From SHYR01 sp036013055 (lineage in GTDB: Bacteria > Chloroflexota > Dehalococcoidia > UBA2979), in NCBI GenBank assembly GCA_036013055.1, contig DASCQM010000002.1, forward strand, positions 233,345 to 297,344: a stretch of DNA of 64,000 nucleotides. The letters run 5' to 3'. The translations under genes were made by a program, and so were the position numbers. This document shows, one piece after another, positions 35,077 through 42,799 of the stretch (positions are counted from its first letter, which is position 1; the number at the start of each line of letters is the position of its first letter). Below the pieces are notes generated by a model. That model worked only from the letters and a program-made list of their open reading frames with translations. It had not been told where the DNA came from and searched no databases.

Positions 35077-35811
35077 GTGAACCGCCAGAAGTTCGCAGCA
35101 TTCGCGCTCGCAGGCATCGCCCTGCTGACCGCTGCGTGCACCGCCGCCGACACCACCGTCGTGCTCAGCCAGCCCTCGCAGTCCGGCATCTCCGTCAGCG
35201 GGCGCGGCACCGTCGCGGTCACGCCGAACATCGCCGTGCTCACGCTCGGCGTCGAAGTCACGCTCGCGACCGTCGGCGACGCGCGCGCCGAGGCCGCCGA
35301 CGCGATGACGGCGATCCAGGCGTCGCTGACCGCCAACGACGTCGCCGCGACCGACATCAAGACGCAGTCATTCAGCATCCAGCCGCAGTACGACTACCGA
35401 CGCGACGGCCCGGCGGAGATCATCGGCTACCGCGTCGCGAACAGCCTCGTGATCAAGGTGCGCGACATCGACACCATCTCCACGGTGCTCGATGACGCCG
35501 TCGATGCCGGCGGCGATACGGTGCGCGTCAACGACATCTCGTTCACCGTCGATCAGCCCGAGCAGTATCAGGGCGAGGCGCGGCAGCTCGCGGTCGAGGA
35601 CGCGCGCGAACGGGCAGAGACGCTCGCCGCGCTCGCCGGCGTCACGCTCGGCAAGGCGCGGTCGGTCTCCGAGAGCAGTTTCGGCGGGTCCTCGTTCGAT
35701 GGCGGCTTCGGCGGCGCCATTCTCTCCGCAGCTTCCCGCGGGCCAACACCGATCTCCCCCGGTGAGGCGGAGATCTCGCTCAGCGTCTTCGTCGTCTACG
35801 ACATCGACTAG
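35077..35811 (+). CDS. SIMPL-domain lipoprotein (YggE-like), copy 1
   Basis: A 244-residue exported lipoprotein. The signal peptide ends in the lipobox LLTAAC. The SIMPL domain shows ISVSGRGTVAVTPNIAVLTLGVE, quoted as GRGTVAVTPNIAVLTLGVE, and the tail SPGEAEISLSVFVVYDI. YggE-type proteins form ring oligomers and are linked to oxidative stress protection. GTG start follows GAGGAGG. The second copy begins 13 bases downstream. Confidence 0.88.
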   Translation: MNRQKFAAFALAGIALLTAACTAADTTVVLSQPSQSGISVSGRGTVAVTPNIAVLTLGVEVTLATVGDARAEAADAMTAIQASLTANDVAATDIKTQSFSIQPQYDYRRDGPAEIIGYRVANSLVIKVRDIDTISTVLDDAVDAGGDTVRVNDISFTVDQPEQYQGEARQLAVEDARERAETLAALAGVTLGKARSVSESSFGGSSFDGGFGGAILSAASRGPTPISPGEAEISLSVFVVYDID

Positions 35812-35823
35812 CGGGGGCCACCA

Positions 35824-36780
35824 ATGCGAAGTCGCGGAACACGCTCATCGCTACTGCTGACGGCGCTGCTCGCAGCGGCCGTGCTGCTCGTCGGATGCGG
35901 CGGCGGCACGACAACGATCACCGTCGATCAGGGCCAGCAGCAGACCGGTATCTCCGCCACGGGCACCGGCACCGTCACGGTCGCGCCGGATATCGCGACG
36001 CTGAACATCGGCATCGAAGTGACCGGCCAGTCGATCGCCGAGGCGCGCGACGAGGCGGCGACCGTCGCGACGCGGCTGCACGACGCACTCAGCGCGAACC
36101 GCGTCGACGGCAACGACATCGCGACGCGCTACTTCCGCATCTACGCCCGCTACGCGCCGCTTGAGCCATGCCCGAAGAGCGAGATCGAACTAGTGCCCCG
36201 CGCGCTCCCCGCTCCGCTCGTCGACCCCGTCCCCGCGCCAGTCCCCGCCCCGCTGTCGCCATCGACGTCTGCCGCGACCAGCGAGCCGTCCGTCGCGACA
36301 TCGTCGGCTCTCGCGGCCCCGGAGCCCGCTCCCGATACCGAAGACGACGAGTCGGCCGCGCAGGCGGTGCCCTGCGCCCTCGACCTGCCGCGCATCTCCG
36401 GATTCACGGTCACGAACCAGCTCGTCGTCACGATCCGCGACATCGACTCCACCTCGCAGGTGCTCGACGCCGCGATCGAGGCGGGTGGCGATGCGGCGCG
36501 CGTCGATAACGTCGCGTTCGCCGTCGATGAGCCGGAGCAGTACCTCGATGCGGTGCGCGAGGAGGCGATGATCGACGCGAGGCAGCGCGCCGAGGAGCTG
36601 GCGACCCTCGCAGGCGTCGAACTCGGCGGCGTGCGCTCGATCTCGGAGAGCAGCGGCTCGATCTTCGCCGCGCGCGCCTTCCAGGATTCGGCGCTCCGAG
36701 CGGCACCCGCGCCGACCTCGCTCTCGCCGGGAGAGAGTGAACTTTCGCTCTCCGTCTCCATCGTGTACGACATCAAGTAG
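35824..36780 (+). CDS. SIMPL-domain lipoprotein (YggE-like), copy 2
   Basis: A 318-residue paralogue of the preceding gene, with lipobox VLLVGC and the blocks GTGTVTVAPDIATLNIGIEV, FTVTNQLVVTIRDIDSTSQV and SPGESELSLSVSIVYDIK. It differs by a 70-residue proline/alanine-rich insertion in the middle (VPAPVPAPLSPSTSAATSE) bounded by cysteines in PLEPCPKSE and AVPCALDLP that may form a disulfide. A local duplication followed by insertion is likely. Confidence 0.87.
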   Translation: MRSRGTRSSLLLTALLAAAVLLVGCGGGTTTITVDQGQQQTGISATGTGTVTVAPDIATLNIGIEVTGQSIAEARDEAATVATRLHDALSANRVDGNDIATRYFRIYARYAPLEPCPKSEIELVPRALPAPLVDPVPAPVPAPLSPSTSAATSEPSVATSSALAAPEPAPDTEDDESAAQAVPCALDLPRISGFTVTNQLVVTIRDIDSTSQVLDAAIEAGGDAARVDNVAFAVDEPEQYLDAVREEAMIDARQRAEELATLAGVELGGVRSISESSGSIFAARAFQDSALRAAPAPTSLSPGESELSLSVSIVYDIK

Positions 36781-36860
36781 CCGTAGCCTCCCTGCCAATC
36801 CCGGCAGACTGTATCCTTGGCATACGGCAACCGGCCTCTCCCCCGCTCATGAGGTGCACC

Positions 36861-37436
36861 GTGGTTCTCAGTGACCGATCCATCGCCGAAGCGCTTGCGT
36901 CAGGCAGACTCGTGATCGAGCCGATCGGCGAAGAGGCGCTGCAGCCTGCGTCCGTCGATATCCGGCTCGACCGCCAGTTCCGCGTCTTCCGCAACCACCG
37001 CGACTCGTACATCGACGTCCGCGAGCCGGTCGAGGACCTCACCGAGGTCGAAACGATCGAGGACGATCAGGCGTTCGTATTGCATCCGGGCGAGTTCGTG
37101 CTCGGCTCCACGCTGGAGCGCATCAAGCTCGCGGATGACCTCGTCTCCCGCGTCGAAGGCAAGTCTTCGCTCGGGCGACTCGGCCTGCTCGTGCACGCGA
37201 CCGCCGGCTATGTCGACCCCGGCTGGGACGGGCATCTGACGATGGAACTCTCGAACGTCGCCAACCTGCCGATCCGCCTCTACTACGGCATGAAGATCGG
37301 CCAGCTCTCGTTCCTGGAGCTAACCACCGCCGCCGAGCACCCGTACGGCTCCAGCGAGTTGCACTCCAAGTACCAGGGCCAGACCGGCCCGACCGCCAGC
37401 CGCGGCTTCACCGACTACCAGGCCGGGAAGCGCTGA
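36861..37436 (+). CDS. dcd: dCTP deaminase
   Basis: A 191-residue trimeric nucleotide deaminase. Signatures are VLSDRSIAEALASGR, QPASVDIRLD, RVEGKSSLGRLGLLVHATAG and GHLTMELSN. It converts dCTP to dUTP for thymidylate synthesis; some relatives also hydrolyse dUTP. GTG 36861 follows GAGGTG and matches the family N-terminus; an ATG at 36849 has no ribosome site. It sits five bases upstream of ribD. Confidence 0.92.
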   Translation: MVLSDRSIAEALASGRLVIEPIGEEALQPASVDIRLDRQFRVFRNHRDSYIDVREPVEDLTEVETIEDDQAFVLHPGEFVLGSTLERIKLADDLVSRVEGKSSLGRLGLLVHATAGYVDPGWDGHLTMELSNVANLPIRLYYGMKIGQLSFLELTTAAEHPYGSSELHSKYQGQTGPTASRGFTDYQAGKR

Positions 37437-37441
37437 CAGGG

Positions 37442-38584
37442 GTGCCCGCCTCCGAGTTCATGCAGAGCGCGCTCGCGGAGGCGATCCGAGGGCAAGGCAC
37501 CACGTCACCAAACCCGTCCGTTGGCGCGATCGTCGTTCGCGACGGCGAGATCGTCGGACGCGGCTACACGCAGCCGCCCGGTGGCGACCACGCCGAGATC
37601 GGCGCGCTGCGCGAGGCGGGCGAGCGGGCACGCGGTTCGACGGTCTACGTCACGCTCGAGCCGTGCAGCCACTTCGGCCGCACCCCGCCGTGTACTAACG
37701 CCCTGATCGCCGCCGGCGTCTCGACCGTTCACTTCGCGCTGCTCGACCCCAACCCGGAGGTCTGCGGCGTAGGTGAGCGCCTGCTGCGCGAGGCCGGCGT
37801 CGAGGTCGGTCGTGACGATGGCACCGACGAGGCGCGGCGGCAACTCTCCGGCTACCTCAAGCACCAGGCGACCGGGCTGCCGCTCGTCGTCGTGAAGTAC
37901 GCCGCCTCACTCGATGGCCGCATCGCTGCCTCATCGGGCGACTCGCGCTGGGTCTCCGGGCCGGAGACGCTGGCGTGGGCCCACGCCAACCGACCGGGGC
38001 TCGACGCGATCGTCGTCGGCTCGAACACCGTCGTCGTCGACGACCCACAGCTCACCGCGCGGCCCGGCGGCACGACCGAGGGCGCACACCAACCGATGCG
38101 CATCGTGCTCGACTCGCGCGGGCGCACGCCGGACGACGCAGCCGTGCTGACCGGCGACTCATTGACGTTGGTCGCTACCACCGACGGCTCGCCGGCCGAG
38201 TGGCGAGAGCGCATGGCAGCGCGTGGCGCCGAGGTGCTGGTGCTGCCCGCCTTCGATGGCCGCGTCGACCTCGAAGCGCTGATCGCGGAGCTGGGGAACC
38301 GGGGAATGCTCACCGTGCTCTTCGAGGGGGGCGGCGTGGTGCTTGGATCGCTCTTCGATCGCCGCCTCGTCGACCGCGTGGACGCCGTGATCGCTCCGAT
38401 CATCGTCGGTGCGGCTGACGCGCCGGCCGCCGTCGCGGGGCGCGGCATCGAGCGCATGGCGCAGGCACCGAGGCTGCGCGACATCAGCGTCGAACGGCTC
38501 GGCGACGATACGCTGATCTCCGGCACACCCGTCTGGCCGCACGACGACGCAACCGCAACACCGACGAGCAGCGAGGAGCGCTGA
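37442..38584 (+). CDS. ribD: Bifunctional diaminohydroxyphosphoribosylaminopyrimidine deaminase/reductase
   Basis: A 380-residue fusion. The N-terminal deaminase domain carries SPNPSVGAIVV, GGDHAEIGAL and the zinc site EPCSHFGRTPPC. The C-terminal NADPH reductase has VVVKYAASLDGRIAA and LFEGGGVVLGSLF. It performs steps two and three of riboflavin synthesis. GTG start lies five bases after dcd. First gene of ribD-ribE-ribBA-ribH. No FMN riboswitch precedes it. Confidence 0.94.
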   Translation: MPASEFMQSALAEAIRGQGTTSPNPSVGAIVVRDGEIVGRGYTQPPGGDHAEIGALREAGERARGSTVYVTLEPCSHFGRTPPCTNALIAAGVSTVHFALLDPNPEVCGVGERLLREAGVEVGRDDGTDEARRQLSGYLKHQATGLPLVVVKYAASLDGRIAASSGDSRWVSGPETLAWAHANRPGLDAIVVGSNTVVVDDPQLTARPGGTTEGAHQPMRIVLDSRGRTPDDAAVLTGDSLTLVATTDGSPAEWRERMAARGAEVLVLPAFDGRVDLEALIAELGNRGMLTVLFEGGGVVLGSLFDRRLVDRVDAVIAPIIVGAADAPAAVAGRGIERMAQAPRLRDISVERLGDDTLISGTPVWPHDDATATPTSSEER

Positions 38585-39171
38585 TGTTCACCGGAATTAT
38601 CGAAGAGGTCGGCACCGTTCGCCGTGCCGAGGGTGGCGAGTTGATCATCGAGTGCCACACGGTGCTCGCGGAGACTGAGCTCGGCGCGTCGATCGCCGTC
38701 AACGGCGTCGATCTCACGGTGCGCGCGATGGACGGCGACTCGATGACCTTCGATGTCATGCCGGAGACGTTCCGACGCTCAAACCTCGGCGAGGTGGCCG
38801 AGGGCAGTGTGGTCAACCTCGAACGCTCGGTGACCAGCGAGACCCGCATGTCGGGACACGTCGTGCGTGGCGTCGTCGAGACGACGTGCGAACTTGAGAG
38901 CCTGACGCCCGAGGGCGACGCAATCATCGCCCGCTTCCTCACGGAGCCGGAGTTCCTGCGCGTGATCATCGTCAAAGGGCCAGTCTGCCTGGACGGCATC
39001 TCATTGACGACGGTCGCCCGCGATCACGAGTCCTTTTCCGTCTCGCTCGTCCAATACACACAGGAACACACAAACCTGACCGCCCGCGAACCGGGTGATA
39101 AGGTCAATCTGGAGACCGACATCATGGCTCGGTACGTTGAGCAACTGCTGGAAGAGCGGGCGGCTACCTGA
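38584..39171 (+). CDS. ribE: Riboflavin synthase alpha subunit
   Basis: A 195-residue lumazine-binding-repeat protein starting MFTGIIEEVGTVRR, with two repeated barrels (GASIAVNGVDLTVRAM and KGPVCLDGISLTTVA). It dismutates two lumazines to riboflavin. The ATG overlaps the ribD stop by one base (TGATG). The N-terminal MFTGI is the usual family start. Confidence 0.94.
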   Translation: MFTGIIEEVGTVRRAEGGELIIECHTVLAETELGASIAVNGVDLTVRAMDGDSMTFDVMPETFRRSNLGEVAEGSVVNLERSVTSETRMSGHVVRGVVETTCELESLTPEGDAIIARFLTEPEFLRVIIVKGPVCLDGISLTTVARDHESFSVSLVQYTQEHTNLTAREPGDKVNLETDIMARYVEQLLEERAAT

Positions 39172-39215
39172 TCAGGCGCCGACCAACGAACAACCCAAGG
39201 TGGGGGGATAGCAGA

Positions 39216-40496
39216 GTGGCAACAAAGCGCAAGAAGCCGGCACCCGTGATCGCGACCGTCCCGGAGGCGATCGACGACTTTAAGAACGGGCGCATGGTGA
39301 TCATCGTCGATGATGAGAGTCGCGAGAATGAGGGCGATGTCTGCATCGCCGCAGAGTTCGCCACTGCCGAGACCGTCAACTTCATGGCGACCTACGCCAA
39401 GGGCCTGATCTGCACGCCGCTCTCCGGCGCGCGACTCGATGCGCTGGACCTGCCGATGATGACGCAGGCGAACAGCGCACCGCTGGGCACGGCCTTCACG
39501 ATCAGCGTCGAGGCCCGCGAGGGCGTCACCACCGGCATCTCGGCCGCCGACCGCGCTCGCACGATCCAGGTGCTGAGCGACCCGGAGAGCAGGCCGCGCG
39601 ATCTGACACAGCCCGGCCACATCTTCCCGCTGCGAGCCCGCGAGGGCGGCGTGCTGGTGCGCGCCGGCCAGACCGAGGCCTCCGTTGATCTCTGCAAGCT
39701 CGCGGGGCTTGAGCCCGCCGCCGTGATCTGCGAGGTGATGAAGGACGACGGGACGATGGCCCGCCTGACCGACCTCAAGCGCTTCGGACGCAAGCACGGC
39801 ATCAAGATCGTCAGCGTCGCCGACCTGATCGCCTACCGGCTCGCCAACGAGCGCCTGATCGAGCGCGTCGACGAGGCCGAGATGCCGACAAAGTTCGGCG
39901 AGTTCCGCGCGGTCGGCTACCGCACGATGATCGACACCAAGGAGCACCTTGCGCTCGTGATGGGCGACTTGACGACCGGAGAGCCCGCGCTCGTGCGCGT
40001 GCACGACCAGTGCGTCACGGGGGACGTCTTCTCTTCGAGGCGCTGCGACTGCGGGGAGCAGCTCGATGCGGCGATGGAGCGGATCGCCGAAGAGGGGCGT
40101 GGCGCGATCGTCTACATGGATCAGGAGGGCCGCGGCATCGGCCTGCACAACAAGATCCGCGCCTACCGGCTGCAGGACGAAGGGCTCGACACCGCAGAGG
40201 CAAACGAGGCGCTCGACCTCCCGGTTGAGGCGCGCGAGTACGGCATCGGCGCACAGATCCTCGTCGATCTGGGCCTCAGTAAGCTCAAGCTGATGACGAA
40301 CAACCCGACGAAGATCGAGGAGATCGACACCTTCGGCGAGATTCGCGGCGTGGGGCTGGAAGGCTACGGCCTGCAGGTCGTCGAGCGAGTGCCGCTCGAG
40401 ATCGAACCGAACGAGCACAACATCCGCTACCTGATCACGAAGCGCGACAAGATGGGCCACCTGCTGGACAAGACCGTGCCGGACTCGGGTTCCTGA
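39216..40496 (+). CDS. ribBA: Bifunctional DHBP synthase / GTP cyclohydrolase II
   Basis: A 426-residue fusion. RibB half: VDDESRENEGDV, HIFPLRAREGGVLVRAGQTE. RibA half: the zinc site SSRRCDCGEQLDAAM, YMDQEGRGIGLHNK and the tail NPTKIEEI. It supplies both substrates of the pathway: dihydroxybutanone phosphate from ribulose-5-phosphate and the pyrimidine from GTP. GTG start after GGGGGGAT. Usual length. Confidence 0.95.
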   Translation: MATKRKKPAPVIATVPEAIDDFKNGRMVIIVDDESRENEGDVCIAAEFATAETVNFMATYAKGLICTPLSGARLDALDLPMMTQANSAPLGTAFTISVEAREGVTTGISAADRARTIQVLSDPESRPRDLTQPGHIFPLRAREGGVLVRAGQTEASVDLCKLAGLEPAAVICEVMKDDGTMARLTDLKRFGRKHGIKIVSVADLIAYRLANERLIERVDEAEMPTKFGEFRAVGYRTMIDTKEHLALVMGDLTTGEPALVRVHDQCVTGDVFSSRRCDCGEQLDAAMERIAEEGRGAIVYMDQEGRGIGLHNKIRAYRLQDEGLDTAEANEALDLPVEAREYGIGAQILVDLGLSKLKLMTNNPTKIEEIDTFGEIRGVGLEGYGLQVVERVPLEIEPNEHNIRYLITKRDKMGHLLDKTVPDSGS

Positions 40497-40500
40497 TCGC

Positions 40501-40974
40501 GTGCGGCTGATCGAGGGGGCTCGCGACGGCTCCAGCCTGCACATCGCGATCATCGCTTCGCGCTTCGACAAGGCAAACGTCCTCGACGCACTGATCGATG
40601 GTGCGACGTCCGCCGCGAGCGAATGCAACGTCCCGGATGATGCGCTCGACCTCGTCCGCGTGCCCGGCGCGTTCGAGCTGCCGATGACCGCGCGCCGGCT
40701 CGCCGCATCCGGCACGTACGACGCGATCGTGTGCATCGGTTCCGTTGTGCGCGGGGAGACGGCCCACTTCGACTACGTCGCGGGGGAAGCCGCGCGTGGC
40801 ATCGCGGATGCAGCGGCGGACTTCGATCTCCCGGTAACGTTCGGCGTGATCACGGCCGACACCGACGAGCAGGCGCAGGCTCGCGCCGGCGGCGACGTCC
40901 GCAATACCGGTCGCGAGGCGATGCTCGCTGCTGTCGAGATGGCTATGCTGTTCGCGCAGCTCTCCACCGAATAG
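40501..40974 (+). CDS. ribH: Lumazine synthase
   Basis: A 157-residue protein with VPGAFELPMTARRLA, GSVVRGETAHFDYVAGE (catalytic His) and PVTFGVITADTDEQA. It condenses dihydroxybutanone phosphate with the pyrimidine to make lumazine, usually in a capsid-like shell. GTG start four bases after the ribBA stop. It closes the riboflavin operon. Confidence 0.94.
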   Translation: MRLIEGARDGSSLHIAIIASRFDKANVLDALIDGATSAASECNVPDDALDLVRVPGAFELPMTARRLAASGTYDAIVCIGSVVRGETAHFDYVAGEAARGIADAAADFDLPVTFGVITADTDEQAQARAGGDVRNTGREAMLAAVEMAMLFAQLSTE

Positions 40975-41001
40975 CCCTTCCGGGGATGGAGAACGCGTCC
41001 G

Positions 41002-41463
41002 ATGAAGCTTCCTGAAGACCTGCGCCGCTCGGCTGGCGGCGAGAACATCGACCGCACCTCTCGCGACGCCATCCGGCTCGCGCACGACGCGCTGGACCGC
41101 TTCCCCGACCTCGTCCGCCGGCACAAGTTCATCGCTGGTGGAGCGGCGATCTCGTCGGCGCTCGTCGCCCTCGCGGGCGTCGCCGTCGCGCGGCGCATGC
41201 ACCACGGCCAGACCGCCGACGACGCGGTCGCTGATGTCACGTCTGAGGAACTCGAGGGCCTGCGTGTGGTCACCGTCTCCGACGAGACCGATGAACTCGA
41301 AGTGGTCGATCCAACGTCGTCAAACGGCACTCGCCGTCCGACAGATGGAGCCGCACCGGTAGACACGCCGGCTGCGGAAGATGCGACCGAGACGACAGCG
41401 GCCCCGGCAGCTGAGGCTCCCGCAACCGAGGATCCGGACTCACAGGCTCAACCGACAGGGTAG
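41002..41463 (+). CDS. Hypothetical single-pass membrane protein
   Basis: A 153-residue protein with a basic N-terminal region, one membrane segment (FIAGGAAISSALVALAGVAVA) followed by RRMHHG, and an acidic Ala/Pro/Thr-rich C-terminal tail of low complexity. No family recognised. It follows ribH by 27 bases and may be on the same transcript. Confidence 0.6.
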   Translation: MKLPEDLRRSAGGENIDRTSRDAIRLAHDALDRFPDLVRRHKFIAGGAAISSALVALAGVAVARRMHHGQTADDAVADVTSEELEGLRVVTVSDETDELEVVDPTSSNGTRRPTDGAAPVDTPAAEDATETTAAPAAEAPATEDPDSQAQPTG

Positions 41464-41584
41464 GCACGCCGGCCGGACACGCAGCCGTCGTCGGGCACGA
41501 TCTATCGCATCAGCGAAGGCTTGAGACTGACCGCTCGGAACGGGGCGTGGCTACTCGCCGTGAACGGCGTGTGTCCGGGGCGCT

Positions 41585-42397
41585 CTAGACGGAGACCGCC
41601 GCCTCTGATCGGCCAGCGGTGTCGGCGAGCAGACGTTCGCGGGCAACCGCGAGGTCGTCTTGAGTATCGATGTCCTGCCAGAGCAGGCCGTTGGCCGGAA
41701 CCCACGTGGCGTCGCGACGCTCAGCGAGGATCTGGACGGCGCTACCAAGGGTGTGCTCACCGTTGGCGGCTGCCTCACGCAGTGCATCAAACAGCGGACG
41801 GCGGAACATGAAGACGCCGGTGTCGGCGGCATCGAAGTCCGTCAGGGTCTTACTGATCGCCGTGATATCCGTACCGCCGAGGCGCACCTTCGTCGCCTCG
41901 TCCAGGTCGTAGACACTCGGCAGATTGCGGTCGACGACGAGCGCACAGGTGCGCTCACCATCGTCGCGGTTGACGAGGCGACGGAGGAACTCGGGCGAAT
42001 AGATGTGGTCGCTCATCAGCACGAAGAAGCGGTCATCGACGTGTGGCTCGCACGCGAGCGCGGACGCGCCGTTGCCGAGCTCCCACTGCGGGCTCTCTGC
42101 GATCTCCACGTCCAGACCGAGGCGGTAGCCAAGCGTGACGGCGCATTCCGCGACCTCATCACCGCGATGGCCGGCAACGACGATAAGGCGGTCGACACCG
42201 GCGGCCGCCGCCGTGCGCATCGAGCGCTCGATCAGCGTCATCCCCTCCAGCACCATCAGCGGCTTCGGCGGGTCGCCGTCGCGGTAGAGGCGGCTACCGG
42301 CACCGGCAGCGAGGATCACGGCAGGCGGCATCGCCTCACCATCGTTGAACTCGCTCCGTGTCATCGGCACCATCGGGCGCACGCTGCTCGTCGTCAT
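41585..42397 (-). CDS. CTP:inositol-1-phosphate cytidylyltransferase-like nucleotidyltransferase
   Basis: A 270-residue NTP-transferase with VILAAGAGSRL, PPKPLMVLEG and FVLMSDHIYSPEFL. The blocks EATKVRLGGTDITAISKTL, DFDAADTGVFMF and LLWQDIDTQDDL match the cytidylyltransferase half of Archaeoglobus IPCT/DIPPS, which makes CDP-inositol for di-myo-inositol phosphate, better than sugar-nucleotide enzymes. It lies behind a c-di-AMP riboswitch, consistent with an osmolyte role. The first ATG is annotated; an internal ATG at 42331, just before VILAAG, is an alternative. A 46-codon ORF (42538-42398) ends directly against this ATG. Confidence 0.75.
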   Translation of the reverse strand: MTTSSVRPMVPMTRSEFNDGEAMPPAVILAAGAGSRLYRDGDPPKPLMVLEGMTLIERSMRTAAAAGVDRLIVVAGHRGDEVAECAVTLGYRLGLDVEIAESPQWELGNGASALACEPHVDDRFFVLMSDHIYSPEFLRRLVNRDDGERTCALVVDRNLPSVYDLDEATKVRLGGTDITAISKTLTDFDAADTGVFMFRRPLFDALREAAANGEHTLGSAVQILAERRDATWVPANGLLWQDIDTQDDLAVARERLLADTAGRSEAAVSV

Positions 42398-42484
42398 CTA
42401 GACCATCTTTTCTATCGCCGGTGCGCGAACTATCAACAGCCCGGGGCAGCCGTGAGGGGACGCAATCCCCCGACAACGCCTCAG

Positions 42485-42506
42485 TCCGGCGACAGATGCC
42501 GCCGGA
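42485..42506 (-). terminator. Hairpin in the leader of the cytidylyltransferase gene
   Basis: TCCGGCG (42485-42491) pairs with CGCCGGA (42500-42506), seven base pairs with an eight-base loop, between the riboswitch aptamer and the start codon. A second GC hairpin (GGGGA/TCCCC) follows near 42455-42473. Either may be the expression platform. There is no clear U-tract, so the mechanism (termination or ribosome access) is open. Confidence 0.4.
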
Positions 42507-42587
42507 ACGCGCACTCGAAATCTACTCTCGTTGTCCATGACCCCCGGAAGGGTCTGCGGTCGCGTCAGCGATCCGCGTTCTACCCTG

Positions 42588-42704
42588 TGCTTGCGAGGTG
42601 AGCTGACGGGCTAGACCGGTAGTTAGTCCTCGCCGAACTGGCGGCGATTCGCCCCAAGAATTGGTTCCCCCGCTCCCGCCTGACAGCGGGATTCAGCTAC
42701 CCTT
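42588..42704 (-). ncRNA. c-di-AMP (ydaO/yuaA-type) riboswitch aptamer
   Basis: Read on the minus strand, the conserved ydaO elements occur in order and at normal spacing: GCTGAATCCC (42697-42688), AGCGGGGGAACCAA (ending 42661), a short stem to TTGGGGCGAATCG (to 42645), GGCGAGGACTAACTACC, and CCCGTCAGCTCACCTCGCAAGC, whose core is GTCAGCTCACCTCGCAAGC (to 42589). These are the sequence-invariant parts of RF00379. The aptamer lies about 190 bases upstream of the cytidylyltransferase ATG and would usually turn the gene off when c-di-AMP is high. It backs onto the dinB promoter. Confidence 0.87.
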
Positions 42705-42742
42705 TGCTACCAGAATGCTCTCCGGCAGGTCAAGGTGAATCC

Positions 42743-42771
42743 TTGATTTCCTAGAACGTTCGTTCTATTCT
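42743..42771 (+). promoter_or_regulatory. dinB promoter with LexA (SOS) box
   Basis: TTGATT (42743-42748) and TATTCT (42766-42771) are spaced by 17 bases. The spacer and -10 are covered by the perfect inverted repeat TAGAAC-GTTC-GTTCTA (42752-42767). Its core GAAC-N4-GTTC is the Gram-positive/Chloroflexi-type LexA (DinR) operator. Binding would block polymerase, so polymerase IV should be SOS-induced. Confidence 0.8.
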
Positions 42772-42799
42772 CAGTTCACTCTACCACAGGAGGAATACG

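Noticed and set aside
36781..36860. Possible FMN riboswitch before the dcd-rib operon
   Set aside because: The 80-base gap has none of the conserved RFN elements, and ribD starts five bases after dcd.
42440..42474. GGGACGCAA with flanking GC stem on the plus strand, resembling part of a c-di-GMP-I riboswitch
   Set aside because: Only one conserved half is present; the 3' aptamer elements are missing. It lies in the leader of the minus-strand gene and is better read as its hairpins.
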